Source: Gadus chalcogrammus (taxonomy: Eukaryota > Chordata > Actinopteri > Gadiformes > Gadidae). Taken from it: a DNA stretch of 64,000 bases. This document shows, one piece after another, positions 1-46,980 of the stretch. Location: contig NC_079412.1 in assembly GCF_026213295.1 (NCBI RefSeq), positions 5,690,924 to 5,754,923 of the forward strand. Reading direction: 5' to 3'. Under the pieces are notes generated by a model, which saw only the letters and a list, made by a program, of their open reading frames with translations, made no database searches and was not told where the DNA came from. Within the stretch, counting starts at the first letter, position 1; each line of letters opens with the position of its first letter. The translations under genes and the position numbers were made by a program.

Positions 1-126
1 ATACTTCCATGGCCCAGATATCCCCCACTATGAGTCTTTACTTGATGTGGAAGTAGCCTACCAGAGACGTCAGACGCAGTTTTTATGATTCATAATTTCA
101 TCCGAGGCGCACATAGCTTTTGGCCG

Positions 127-200
127 TGATATTATATATAATATTAAATAAATACCTATATATTATATAATAATATTAATATTAATAATAATATTATATT

Positions 201-248
<48 letters not shown>

Positions 249-279
249 TATATTATATTATATTATATTATATTATATA
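127..279. repeat. AT-only simple repeat (TTA/TATAT)
   Basis: About 150 bp composed almost only of A and T, with runs of TTA and TATTA units. It is a low-complexity tract next to two short CCCTAACCCT-like bases and carries no coding information. Confidence 0.9.
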
Positions 280-351
280 ACCCTAACCCTCTTCCTAAAA
301 GCTATTTCCAGCAAACAATGGAAGTCAATGCGATGACGGCGGAGCTGTTAA

Positions 352-419
352 GTTGATTGGCGAACACAGAGCTTGCGTGTTGTTCACGGATGTCACAATC
401 TCTGTGTTTGTCAATCAAC
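352..419. repeat. Short inverted repeat (20-bp arms)
   Basis: Arms at 352-371 and 400-419 are reverse complements except for two bases and are separated by 28 bp. The sequence could form a stem-loop; it is probably part of a transposon remnant. Confidence 0.7.
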
Positions 420-1033
420 CTATCGAGTCTTAAAGACACGACGGGTGAACTACTGTGTATAAAATGTCCTTTTTAATAAACAATCTGTACACTTAAAAAA
501 TTATCAATGCCTCGTTTTATATGTTAAGACCCTTATTATAGTACAAAAGAAGTGTCGGCTACTTCTAGCCTTTTTAGTATTTTAAAATAGCGATTTAGAT
601 TATACCTTAACACATGCCCGCATCGTTCCAAGTTTATAGCGTTTTGATTGAATTGGCTAAAAACAGCCAACTTAAGATTGCGTCTACATGCTCTTTTTTG
701 CTCCCAAACGAACATCCAAACTCGTTATCATATTAAACATATCCCAGATCCATTTTACACCGGATTTCTCCTTTAAGCACCTCATTGTGGGCTCACATTG
801 ATCACTGCCTCTCAAACCCTTTAGGTTTTCTTCACCATTGTCCTTCTTTTCATCAAGTCTTAAGATAGTTGCCGTAGGTTATTATAACATCTTCAAAACA
901 ATTATAGATTAACAGTGTTAGAGGCATCTGCACATACTCAGATTTATACATTGAATGTTTTAGTTAATTATCTACTGAATAGAAAACTCACCCTTCTTCT
1001 GACGGGTGAGTTTTCTGATGGATGAGTTTTCTG

Positions 1034-1060
1034 ATGGAACTGACCCACGGTCAGTTCCAT
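1034..1060. repeat. Perfect 12-bp palindrome with 3-nt loop
   Basis: ATGGAACTGACC at 1034-1045 is followed by CAC and then its exact reverse complement to 1060. Just upstream, a GGTGAGTTTTCTGATGGA-like unit is present twice in tandem. Confidence 0.85.
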
Positions 1061-1235
1061 GAGTGCAATCTGCCGCTCTCTCTCTTCAGCTGCAGTCACT
1101 CTGGACAGCAGCTCCTCAAGGCCGTTGTCCCACTGAAAACCACCTGCTCACCTCTGCAGGCATTATGACAATATAGAAACAGTATAGTCATGTCAACACA
1201 TCATTTGACTGTATTACAGTGTATATTTCACTGCA

Positions 1236-1304
1236 TACAGTGAATGCAGTGCACCTGCACTGACTGTATGATACAGTCAGTGCAGTTGCATTGCATTCAT
1301 TGTC
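1236..1304. repeat. Long near-perfect palindrome with one-base centre
   Basis: The inner 15-bp arms (1255-1269 and 1271-1285) are exact reverse complements around a single G at 1270. Similarity continues outward to about 34 bp per arm with only a few mismatches. The structure could extrude as a cruciform or give a long RNA hairpin if transcribed. Confidence 0.85.
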
Positions 1305-1830
1305 AAATTAACCACACATGCAAGAATGTCGTGGTGCCGCTTGGGGGCGCCAAAGGTAGTTTTAATGGTTGATCCAAACAGGTTTTTAAAGGTCCCATGG
1401 CATGAACATTTCACTTTATGATATTTTCTAACATTGATATGAGTTCCCCTAGCCTGCCTATGGTACCCCAGTAGCTAGTAAAGGCGTTAGGTGTAAAAAG
1501 AGCACTAGGTATCCTTCTCCGCCTTTGAAAAATGAAAGCTCAGGCGCTCCAATTTCGAATTTGGCCCCATATGTCGTCATAAGGTGCCAGGTTACCTCCC
1601 CTTCTCTGCTTTGCCCGCCCAGAGAATTTGGCCCGCCAATGAGACAATGAGCTACGACTGTTGTACAATTCTTGGTTATTGGGATAACCGTTCTGCTGTT
1701 GGTGTTATTGCGCATAACAAGTCGGGTTCTATGACGTCTCTGGTAATTCCACAACGAGACTCGTAGTGGGGGTTATCTCAGCCATGGTTGAGAAGGAATT
1801 GGGGGAAAGGAACTATGGCTTTGACTCCCT

Positions 1831-2009
1831 GAAGTACTTGCACCGCGACATGGTGGAGAAAGGGATTGTTGCCCGCGATTGTCTCTCCCGCTGGAGCCCC
1901 GCTGCCCGCTGCCGGGGCACCACGCCTCGGCGCGGGCAGCGAGGCTCCGGCGGGAGACAATCGCGGGCAACAATCCCTTTCTCCTCCATGTCGCGGTTCA
2001 GTCTACTTC
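1831..2009. repeat. GC-rich foldback repeat, ~80-bp arms
   Basis: The left arm (about 1831-1909) and right arm (about 1931-2009) are inverted copies of each other with few differences. The shared core holds GAGAAAGGGATTGTTGCC and GCGATTGTCTC. A GC-rich spacer of about 20 bp separates the arms. Open frames seen across it are a by-product of the symmetry. Confidence 0.85.
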
Positions 2010-2604
2010 AGCTTTTGGCCATGATAATATATATTATATGACATAGATATCTATGCATAATATGATATTATTTAGATGTAGAGCTCCATGACTCCCGCCG
2101 GAGCACCCAGACTATTCTAGAATATTTACAGAACACGGCCAAAGGCTGTCTGCACCTCGCCATTGCAATACATCCACTGTAAACATGAGCGCATGGTACC
2201 CTGGCGGCAAGCTGCTCAGAGCCACACCCCCAACCCCCACTGGCTTACCCAGTGAGCCTGCTTGTCCTCGACAGCACTACTATTTGATATGTCCCCAAGT
2301 GCAAAGCACATTGCTTGTGAAGTAAACTTGACATCATTATAAAAAAGTATTAAATACTGCGATTCACTGAACTATAAGGTATCCTTGGGGAACTTCCGAA
2401 TCTTTTCATCAAAGTCTAGTCTTAAGACTTAAATGATCTATATCAATACAGATAACTACCAGCACATACTGGCTAACAAACACTCACCTCTGCATTCTAC
2501 CCTTTCAAACAGGGGTACTGTCTGGCACCTTTACTCTTTCCCTCATCTGCTCAGGGACCTGCAGGATGGCCCTTGCTGCGATGGGCCCTGAGTTGATGGT
2601 GTGT

Positions 2605-2828
<224 letters not shown>

Positions 2829-2841
2829 ATATATTTTAGTG

Positions 2842-2856
2842 CCACGAGGGGGCGTC
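2842..2856 (+). promoter_or_regulatory. Candidate CTCF-type motif upstream of ccdc3
   Basis: CCACGAGGGGGCGTC matches the CTCF core pattern (CCA-C-N-AG-G-GGGC-G) at nearly every position. It sits between the GT microsatellite and ccdc3. Binding is inferred from motif only. Confidence 0.4.
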
Positions 2857-3297
2857 AAATGCCCTCATTTTTAATTGCTAATCCAAATCAGTACTGTATC
2901 ATGTATTTTACTTTCTAAAGGGATCAGGGTGACTCATTTCAGTCATCATCTAAATGCTCCCTGATAGCACAGCGGTGTTTGGGGAAACTTTAGCTCGGGC
3001 TGCTGCGCTAGAATCACAAATATGAAAATGTGTCGGATACGCGAGGGGCTGATTAGATGCTGGTTAGTGTAATCAGACTAATCTTTTTTTTAGCGTTAAA
3101 GTGGACTGGAGGAAGACAAAGGGACCCGTTTTACATCCCGTTGTGTTTCTGTTCACATTTATTTCAATTGTTTCTTCTATTTAATCAGCGCTATTGGATA
3201 GAAACCCCGCGGGTCGCCGGACGGTTGCAGAACCTTAATCATCCCCAACCGTGTAGGAGACTTTCCTTAGTGTGTTAAAGTTAAATGATCACTGAAG

Positions 3298-11417
<8,120 letters not shown>

Positions 11418-12624
11418 AGTACCACACTCACTCTGTGTTATCGCTGTTTTTTAACAACCCCGGCTGTGTCTTTCAAAGAGCATCTTAGACACCTAGGAGG
11501 GACATTTAGGACTGTTTGTTATGTAATGTCCGTGCATTCAGTAAGATGAATAAGGTCCTGCCATTGGTTTGGACTGTGTGAGCCTCTGATATGGGGAGTG
11601 AATCACTTTGTTGGTCCTCCAGTGCACTACTTTTATATTCTTATACTTTTGTTGCTGATGCTTACATTCATATCATTTCATAGTAGGATTAACTGAAGCA
11701 ACATTTGATCTTATGTCATTATACACGTTATAAACAAACAAAAATACTTAAACATTTCTCGAAGGATTGAGCCATGGTGGGATTTCAAAGAAGGAGCTCT
11801 AGGCTGATGGATTCGTTGAAGGATTTGGATGTCCTTATTGGAATATCATTTTTTTATTTTTTCTGTGCTGGACACATGTATGTTATGTTGTGCTAGCATT
11901 TATACGAAATTACTATATGTTTGATTTGCAGGATCAAAATCCACACTTCTTTTTCTGAAAATGTGATGCATTGTGGTACTGGCGGGCGTTGTGTGTAGCA
12001 GAAGGGTCCATCCAGGGTTTTATTAAGGTCGTTATCTGGATGTGCCACTCTGCATCACGAGAAACCATACATGGGTGAGGTGAGGTGTATCAGGGACCAG
12101 GTTCAATCACAACAGAGTCCTTTTATGGTCCAGTAATGTTCTCATGCTCCCTATAGTTTAACCATAATTAATTGAACCCATTACTATTTAATTTACAGTG
12201 GTTATGATTTGTTCAAAGTATGTGAGGGGACAACGATGTTCATCAGCATACGTTCATATGTAATCCTTTCTGGAGTTACAGTTGACTTCTATCCACACTG
12301 GCCTTGTTGTGCCAGTTACTGTACATAGTGCATACAAAAGTCCAGGAAATTGTTTCACTTGTTGAGGTTACTCAGTGTTCTTTTTTTTAAAAGTTGGATT
12401 GATTGAATGATATTTTTTTGTCATTAAAATATGGTGCTGAGCACTCAAATACAATACTGTCCATTGTTTGATTAGTCAAAATTGTTTCTTTATAATTTCT
12501 TTATTATTATTTGGATGCAAATATAATTACTGAAAATAACATCTTGTTTGCTTTTGAGATGGCTAATGTGTTAGTTTGTATAAATTAATATAAATTACAC
12601 AACAATTTAATTTCTAAGGTGATT

Positions 12625-12667
12625 TCCAAGGTGCCGCTATGCTATAAATAATGGCACCTTTGAAATT
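12625..12667. repeat. Small hairpin
   Basis: TTTCCAAGGTGCC and GGCACCTTTGAAA are near-exact reverse complements separated by about 17 nt in the presumed ccdc3 3' flank. The arms are too short to call a microRNA precursor. Confidence 0.5.
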
Positions 12668-15308
12668 AGATCAATTTAATCTATTGAATCAAAGCAACTA
12701 AGAAAATGTATCTTACTTCCTTCACCTAATTAGTCATTCCATCAGAGCCATTTTAGGGAGTGGACATTGTGGAACAGTAGGGGGCACAACCTCTGTCTGG
12801 CCTTATAGCTTTCTGCCGAGTGACCGCCTGGCGGCCACCATCATTCATATCAGTTGAGGATTAACGTGTTCAGATAACAGGACTCTGAGGTGCCAGAGGA
12901 TTCATGTACAGCAGATTTTTTTTTTTTTTCAGATTCAGAATTATAGCTCAAAAGAATCTCCATGAGAAAACACAGGCTAAGTTCTTCCATGTGTTACCAT
13001 GTATCATAAACGAGGGAGTAAGAGCAAAGGATGAGGTCCATAGCAAACGAAGAATGGCCTTGGAAAACATACACATTACAACCATCTCTTATCGTCTGCA
13101 AAGCTTCTTTATAACCAACGTTTATACGTCCATAAAAAAGTCTTGAGTCTTGATAGAAAGTGTTTCAACTAATTCCTCCCTCTGAGGTTGTATTCATCAG
13201 ACTTGCCTGCAGCCATCTGTCTAAATCTCGGGAAGGTGGCCAAGGATGATATACACACAATGCTTCGCTCACGTAAACCTTGGCGCGAAACAAATGTGCT
13301 AAACAGATGTGACGGTCCCATCCAGGGGATCTGGGCTAGTCGGAGCTACGGTTTATTGGTCTCCTCTGTGCTCCATGTTCCTTTAACATTGCATTGGTCA
13401 CCAATGCCATGCTATATGATGATCACAGGGATGTCAACGTGGCTGCTTGCGTCTCCTGACCAATCCCTCTGGGCTTGTGTGTCACACATGCAGCTCCATG
13501 CTGTCATTTGTCAGATTGTAGGTTAATGCTCCTTGCTGCTGAAAGTCATGGGAAAGAAGAATGCCAAATGTACCACGAATCAGGCACCAGCTTTTCCACC
13601 CTGCTTCAGATATGTGATCTGTTGGCAATTAGTGGCATGTTCAGAGTAAAGAGCGTTTTCAGCAAAGCCCGGGAGCAGTGCTGTCTGTGTTTTTAATTAG
13701 TCATCCTGTAGTGAGGAAGTACAATGGAGACATGCATCTGAGACGGCACTTGGCATGGCTGAACCTCTTCAAAATACGGTTGGAAAGCAGGCTGCTTGGA
13801 AAAGTAAATATTTTTATTTGAGGATTAATGTAAGATATGCATTATTAAATGCTGGTCTGCAATCCCTCAATTCCTTATCAGAACTATGTAAATTGTTTCC
13901 TAATACCTAGGGCATCGACGCATTGGATTGCAATACAGAGGGTACAAAACCAGGGAAGCACATTATGTAAGAAGTGTGAGAATGAGGTGTGAGAGATTTA
14001 CAAGGCAGCATATACAGCGAATCAGCCCAGCCACCCCCACCACTGCCAACACCACTCCCAACTACCAAACCAGTTCAATATGAAACATTTCTGACCACGT
14101 TCCTGAGGCGGAACAGGTATTCAAGTGTCACTGGGCCGGACCAGATGTGCCGTGGTGCCACGTCTGATTACTTTTCCACCAGTCTGTGTCTGCTCCAATC
14201 ATTTTGACGGATGAGTCCCCCCCCCCCCCCCCCCATCTGATCATAATACCATACCCTGCTCTCAGCCCGTATGTTGAGGTCTCGGACCTCAAAGGAGGGA
14301 AATACATCATGTTTGCAGGGCGCGCGGGTCAAGTTCAAGAGTCCTGCTTTATATGGTCTAATAAAGTGGTGGCTGCTTTGTAATTAGCACTGAACAGGGC
14401 CAGCTGCTGTTGTTCTCACCTGGCTGATTAAACTACAATTGGGATTTTTTTGCAATTGGGATTTCAAAGAAAAAACAAAGCTGATGCTCACAATCACTGA
14501 CAGTGACTCTAGATCATAAGTCTAGATTCAAATATCTAAATGGCATAACTGCGACTGAATTTCTTATCGGGATAGTGTTTCATTGGGGGATATTCAGTTC
14601 TGTTGTTTTACTTATGCCACTCCAACTAACTCTGTGTGATACTGTGAGAGAGCGACTACTGTGTTTTCCACAATCTGAATTTCTGACTGTCTGAATAAAT
14701 GGTTGTTTCTCTCAGTAACTTTGTTGTGTCCAAGAGAAAAACAGCAAGAATGTGATCACATATGTTTGCAATTAGAGTTGCAGCATTTTGTTGTTTTTTC
14801 CCGCTGTCGGTTGCACTCAGCAGCCGACTGTATTTAGCGGTGCCATGTTTTCCATGCAGGATGTTTACAGTGCAGTGCAGTGATTGTTCAGAGGTTTGGG
14901 GTCTCCTTACACATACATGCACTGCATACAACTATGCAGTGCATGTGTACAACATGTACAACATGAAGTAACATTTTAAATGAAGCATAGGTGAGAATGG
15001 AACATCCAACTCACTGTACAACAATGTTGTTTCAAGACAATTTAAAGTTATGCTGTCATTTATTTTAATGCTCCAACACATGCCCACATGCGCCCACACA
15101 CCCACAAACACACCCACCCATACGCGCCCACACACACATACGCCCACAGACACACACTGCACGCATGCACAGACACACATACACACACGCAAGCGCGCAT
15201 AAACGCAGTCATACATATACATGCAAATGTCTGATGTGTTTTTTTGTTGCGTTCATTTTGAAGGACAGCTGTGTATCTGGAATGGAATGATGTGATGTGT
15301 TTAGTGGT

Positions 15309-15488
15309 CCAGGGGACAGGGCCTCAGGCTGAGAGGGGCCGGGGACCTCTCCTCCTCCAGGGGACAGGGCCTCAGGCCCAGAGGGGCCGGGACCTCTCCT
15401 CCTCCAGGGGACAGGGCATCAGGCCCAGAGGGGCCGGGACCTCTCCTCCTCCAGGGGACAGGGCATCAGGCCCAGAGGGCCCGGGCCA
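15309..15488. repeat. GC-rich minisatellite, ~49 bp x 4
   Basis: Four near-identical copies of a unit containing CCAGGGGACAGGGC and CAGAGGGGCCGGG. Copies differ by a few bases. Open frames across it on both strands reflect the repeat, not a gene. Confidence 0.92.
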
Positions 15489-15560
15489 GGGTGGTGTAGG
15501 ACCTGTGGCCTCAGTGGAGCCGGACGTATGGTGGGAGGACTGCAGTATGAAAACATACTG

Positions 15561-15563
<3 letters not shown>

Positions 15564-15615
<52 letters not shown>
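15564..15615. repeat. (AC)n microsatellite
   Basis: About 50 bp of AC units. A looser CA-rich stretch occurs at 15075-15195. Confidence 0.96.
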
Positions 15616-15617
<2 letters not shown>

Positions 15618-16560
15618 ACTGTGATCCAGATAAACAGATACATACACTTGCACACCTGTACATACACACATAATTACACACATAATGCACAATACACATA
15701 TTTTTCAAATTACCAAGATTGCTTCCCGCTCTATGTAAAATGAGTTTGTTTTTTATTGAATGCCAGATAATCCTTTGCCAGCTATTTTCTTGGAACCAAA
15801 AAAGGGAAAAACAGACAAAAATCATCAGTGAGCGAGGTTGTTCCCATTGGAAATATCCAGTGTTCCCGAGTCCTCCAGCGAGTGTGGGATTAAAGTATTT
15901 CATGAGCCAAACCAGGGTGGATGGGGGAAGGGGCACCATGCATGGTGACAAGACACACACACGCACACGCACACACAGAGAAAGGTTCTTTGCTTTGCAT
16001 GACCTCATTTTATTGACATAATGTTGAGGCCATAGGAGGTAGAACAGGACCAAGAGGACTGCTGTGCAAGGATTTTTTTAACTCTTGTCACATTACATGG
16101 GAAGCAGATTATATACCAAGAGGTTTATCAATAGAAACAAGCACTATATATACAAAAGCATTATGTGTACATCCAGTCCTGGGTTAGAAGTACCACTACG
16201 CTTAAATTAGTAATTAATATAAGCACCCCAATGAATCCATGTATATTTAATCTATTCTGTCATCAATAACTATAATAAGTCAGTATTTTGTTCCCTAAAC
16301 TTTTTACATACAAAAAGGATTTTTCCTCATCCATGTTTCATTCATTCTTTGTATCTGTTTGAGTGAATACAGATAAATACATTACATACAGTGGATACAG
16401 TACAATGCAGTACATACAGTGAATATAGAACACAACACATCTCTGTTATGGACCTAGATCTCCAGCCCTCTGAATGATAACTTCTGGAAGACAGATTAAC
16501 GTGTTCCCTGTCAGAACGACAGTTAAGCAACGTCTCTCATTTATATGCTGCAGATATTTT

Positions 16561-16613
16561 CACGAACCGAAACGGCCCTCTGGGACCAATAAAGTCCTCT
16601 TATCTTATCTTAG
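16561..16613 (+). mobile_element. Possible LINE 3' tail
   Basis: The segment ends in GGGACCAATAAAGTCC followed by repeated TTATC units. This arrangement is typical of the 3' end of 5'-truncated fish non-LTR elements. No reverse transcriptase is left. Confidence 0.45.
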
Positions 16614-17695
16614 TGAGGAGGAGATGGACCGAGTCTGTCTCAGAGATTTTATTTTCTCAAGAACTTTATGAAAGTTGACGTCTATAATTCCTTTAATGAT
16701 CCTATATTTTGTCATGGAATATATTAATCTTTGTATTTTATTGAGTCAGGTTGTGCTGGACATTGAGTGACAACTGGACGCAAGTCTTTCTTCTTCCACT
16801 AATAAATCCTTTTCAAACACAGATGTGTGAAGAAAAAGTGTGACATGTGAAAATACACAGAGAGCTCTCTGTTTCCCCAGCTCTGATTGATAGGTCTAAT
16901 TGGACAGCATGGACCTGAAGGGAGACGGACTCCACAGTATCCACATAGAGGAAGGCTCATGGTGACAGACACATGGGACATGGGCTATCTATGTGTTGGA
17001 TGTATTTCATTATCAAGTCCCATGAAACCGTCTGATACGTGGACAAGGTAACCTTGGATTACTCTTCTTCCTACCGATGCAGATGGATTCAGGTATATAT
17101 TGCCATTATTTGGCTTCCCTTTGTAGTCTGTAAACTTGGGGACCTATCTGGAAACGACAGACCAGCAGCGGCAGCGGCAGTTCAATCTTTACATCATGTC
17201 AAATGTAGTGGTTGATTGTGAGGATATCAACTTGCTTTGCCATTTCCCACAAGAAAACAGTGCGTGGCTTTTAACTCGCAAAGGGTTTGTCAACTCCTTC
17301 AACGTGCTACACCTCAGAAGTACCGAAGTACACAAACACACGAAGATGGAACGCCGTCTTACATGTTACACTGGGGGTCTAAACTAAAACGTGAACACAC
17401 GTTTTGAGAGGAAAACATACTTAAAACATACTTTTTATTTCCGTTCCCTTGTGGTGGGGATATGAATGTGAGCAACACGTTGCCGTGAAGTTCTTTAGGT
17501 TCTGGGAGACTCAAGCCCCCACTGGATGGTTTCCACCCTGGTCCAGGGCTCCACGTCCCTGCTGCTCCGTGGAGCCCCAGCGCCTCCCGCCCCTGAACCC
17601 TATAATCACACCCTGCTATGCTGGATGTGTCCCGTGGCCCTCGGTCGACCACATCATTTCTACCCTGTCCGCTGCGCTCCTGGTGAGGTTGACCA

Positions 17696-17719
17696 CAGAG
17701 GGAGAGGGAGAGAGGGAGA

Positions 17720-17801
<82 letters not shown>

Positions 17802-17822
17802 AGTAGGGAGGAAGAGTGAGGG
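17696..17822. repeat. (GA)n microsatellite
   Basis: About 125 bp of GAGAGG passing into pure GA. It gives an artefactual Arg-Glu frame on + and Leu-Ser on -. Confidence 0.97.
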
Positions 17823-20800
17823 AGAGAGGCCCGCCAGTTAACAAATCCCTTCCTGGTCTATTCTAGAAGATGTTCTATTACGACTACTGCTAATTAGATA
17901 CAATGTTAAAACTAATTTGTAACTTGACTGCTGGTGAAGAAGACTCTCGGGAAGTCCTTCGCTCTTGTATTCAACCAATTGTTGAGTGTTTTGTGTAACA
18001 GTGCAATAGTACTGTTGTTGTTGTGTCTTTCAACAAGAACACACTCATCAGTAGCACTTCAAGAACCCTTGCATCGCTGCATGCCCAGCTGCTGATGGAA
18101 ATGTGGGTTTTGCGGCACTTCAGGTTTGCAGTAGCTCTAGTATTAGTTATATATTGAGACTTTGATTGTTCAACTACACTTGCACTCGCTTTGGATTAAA
18201 AGAAGCTCTGCTAAACACAACTCAATTATAACTATTATAAGGCGAAGCTATTCCACGTCGAGCTGTTCAACAATGCGGGTCATCTCTATATATATGATAT
18301 GTGCGGTGACTGCATGTACTTGACTGGCAGCCGTAACAGCAGCCAGCATGCAAGACAGACAAGCAAAGTTGTCCAGATCAGACCATAAACTGAGCTAGAG
18401 GGTTAGGCAGCGGCTGGATGTGGGGAATGTGATCATCATGTGTACACTGTCAGCTGACACCGAGCACATGACCTACCACATGACCTACCAGGTGTATCGT
18501 CACCCCAGTAAGGTAACAGCAGTATCGGGATGGAGCTCGAGAGATAGATCAGTCGGACACACAATGCATAGACATGACATTTAATGTATACACTTCACCA
18601 ATGCTTTACTTACAGATCGGTTGCAAGCAAACGTTTTGTGAGTCTCGCTACTGAGCCATCATCAATATCCCATAATCCACATGGTCATTGATCCATACAG
18701 TCTGAGCTGGGGCCATAGACGGCCTTCACAAAAATAGCAATGTCATCACAGTACAAATATCTTCATTCGTACAACTTCACCTTTTGACAGCTAAAGGTAC
18801 TCTTCAGACAAAGCGACTCGTAAGAGAGAAAAGCAAAACCCGGTCAAAGTGGAGGAGAGATGAGTTCCTGAACATGTTTCATATCCAGAGCTGCCCGGTC
18901 CCCTCAGCATAAGAACTATGCTGCGTGCAAAAGAAAACAACCGCTAGGAACAATATAATTATGATGTTCTCCTATAAAATGAGGGCTTTGGTCGTTTTGA
19001 CCACCAATTCCCTTTGGCCCTGCCATGAGTCAACAGGCTGTGGAAAAAAGAAATGCTAATTTCCCTTTCAAGGTTGGAAGGTCCTGGTTTGATTGGGTAG
19101 TTGCGCAAAATGTAGGTATTTATTTTTTACATGATTAGTAGATTAATGTTGCATGCGTCCAAGAAATAGAGCAATTCATCGTATTTAAAAATAAATTAAC
19201 AATGTAAACATATCCAAAGGGACAGGTTTTTGTACTGCACACACATACAATCACACACACGCACACGCATGTGCGTGCACACGCACACACACACACACAC
19301 ACACACCAAAGATTGCACTTTGAACTTATTGAACACCTCAATACATTTGCAAATCAGCTGCAAAGCAACTAGTACAGTCCCTCCCGGTGAAGAGGAGCAG
19401 ACCGTAGCAGCCGTAAGCAGCACTTCCACAACATGCATTACAGCACTGAAACTAAACATCTTCAGAAACCTCAACACACCGGTCCACCATCTTGATTCAC
19501 AAGTGTATCTCGCAATAATCAATAAAAAAAGGACATCTTTGGAGTCTTCTCAAAAGCTTACAGACGCGCTGCTGAATAATTATGTTTTTGTTTGGGTTGT
19601 TTTGTATCCATGTGGTTGATAATATAATAAAATGTTAAGTGTATGAGTCAACGACCGCTACAACTTTTGAGACATCAGCGCATGCCTAACATAAGACCAA
19701 GCGTACCATCACACACAGACCACTAAAAACACACACTCTCACACCATTAAAAACACATGCACTCACACACACACACACACTGAGAAGACAGAAATGGAAT
19801 AATATTGTGACACGATGGGATCTACATTTTAAAAAAAATATCTGTGTTCTCTGGGCATTAGATGAAGGAGGCATAGTTGACTATAGAACAGATCAGGTAC
19901 TGTAGAGGGTGGGTGTTAAGAAATGATCTTTAAGTCTGCAGTTTGGTTGGAGATGGAGGGAGTTGTATTACACCAATTAGTACAAAAAAAAATTACAAAA
20001 AATGTGGGGCCACAGAAAAGTGAGTGTAAAACACTAGCTTACACTGCAGAATGGTTGCGTCTCACTGTATGTGAACACTGAGATTTGAGTTTTGAATGAA
20101 AGGGACATTTCTAAAAACATGGGACTTCAGTTCGGACGTGGATTATTTCAAAGAAGCCTCTGGCATTCTGTTGTTTTCTATCTAATGAAGTAAGACGTGG
20201 AAACATGGGGCAACATAGGTTCAACCCTAAACCTAATTTAACCACAAAAATGGCCGCCATTTACAACGGTCTCCATGCAAATATGTTTTTAGGGGATAAC
20301 GTCCCTTACCCTTCGTCGTTACAAAGAAAAGTATCTTATGTATATATATATATGAAAAAAAATTAGGACTAAATTCAGCAAGAAGAGCTGCATGGTTTAG
20401 AAGCTACCAATGTTGTTAGCTTGTTTATCCTAAAGGCACGGTAGACAACGAGAGACCCCTGTGTGTTAGTAAAGCGATAAAGGAGGGAGGGGGAGCCCTG
20501 TGAATGACCACCATGCTGCCCCTCATGGGAGACGACCACCCTTTGGATGTTCACAAAGCGCAGCCAATCCCTGCTCAAGTAGAAAAAATAATAGTGTGTT
20601 CATAAAATCTAATATTTTTCTGAAGTCGCATTTTCGGATGTAATACTTCAATATATATCTATATCTATATGTCTCAATGCAGACGGGACGCACGACTGTG
20701 ATAGAAACTTATGCACTGGGCTCATAAGAATGTGTTAATGCTCTCATATGCAAAGGTTTAATAGGAAAGGAATGGGGATGAAACTAATATATTTATGTCA

Positions 20801-21108
20801 AGAAAAAATAAACATGAAATATAAGCGGCGCGCTGAATCAATAAAACTGACTCAAACAAGCTCTGTCCTGCTACTGCGGAAAAAAACACAAAAACCCATG
20901 ATACACCAGGGCTGGGGGAGCATCATTGCCTCTCCCCCCCAACCAGCCATCCTCTGATCCTTTGCTATCATCCAGTCAGTGAAAGTCGACTCCTGAAGCA
21001 ACGTCGTCAGCATCATCACAATCATCATCCTCATTGTCGACCTCACTATCAACCCCCCGACGACCAGCAACAATTATTTTCATCAACCTTGCCTCATCCT
21101 ACGTTACA

Positions 21109-21135
21109 CCCCCCCCCCCCCCCCCCCCCCCCCCC
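21109..21135. repeat. Run of 27 C (27 G in camk1 mRNA)
   Basis: An uninterrupted C run lies about 110 nt beyond the camk1 stop codon, so the camk1 3' UTR would carry G27. Such a run can form G-quadruplexes. Its exact length is uncertain because homopolymers are error-prone. Confidence 0.85.
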
Positions 21136-21246
21136 TGCAGGCGAGCGACCATACGACGGGTGGTGGGGCAGAAGCAGAGGCCTCGGGGGTCGCCCAGGTG
21201 TAAAAAAGGAGGGTCACTGGGGTCGATCAGGTGGCTGGGTGGGCCC

Positions 21247-46980
<25,734 letters not shown>

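Larger units (their letters stand above)
1..2300. repeat. Repeat-derived leader region with no gene
   Basis: No exon of a recognisable gene is seen. The stretch includes an AT-rich simple repeat, several palindromes listed separately, and a block from about 1385 whose opening (TTAAAGGTCCCATGGCATG) resembles a dispersed fish repeat. The motif AGCTTTTGGCC followed by an AT-rich run occurs near 116 and again near 2010 in the same orientation, so the two ends may belong to one repeat family. Short open frames between 1458 and 2041 are judged repeat-internal. The dispersed-repeat identity is recalled, not searched. Confidence 0.55.
11418..21246. other. Gene-free region between the 3' ends of ccdc3 and camk1
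   Basis: Holds the ccdc3 3' UTR (an ATTAAA at 12423-12428 is one candidate poly(A) signal) and, on the other strand, the camk1 3' UTR; their ends cannot be fixed from sequence alone. Between them lie microsatellites at 15564, 17696 and elsewhere, a minisatellite at 15309, C runs at 14218 and 21109, and a LINE-type 3' tail at 16561. No exon of a third gene is recognised. Confidence 0.7.

Noticed and set aside
12625..12667. microRNA precursor
   Set aside because: Stem of only about 13 bp, far shorter than a pre-miRNA stem.
17449..17841. Possible exon with Pro-rich reading frame before the GA array
   Set aside because: No family signature, no good acceptor with matching phase, and the frame is mostly the GA repeat.
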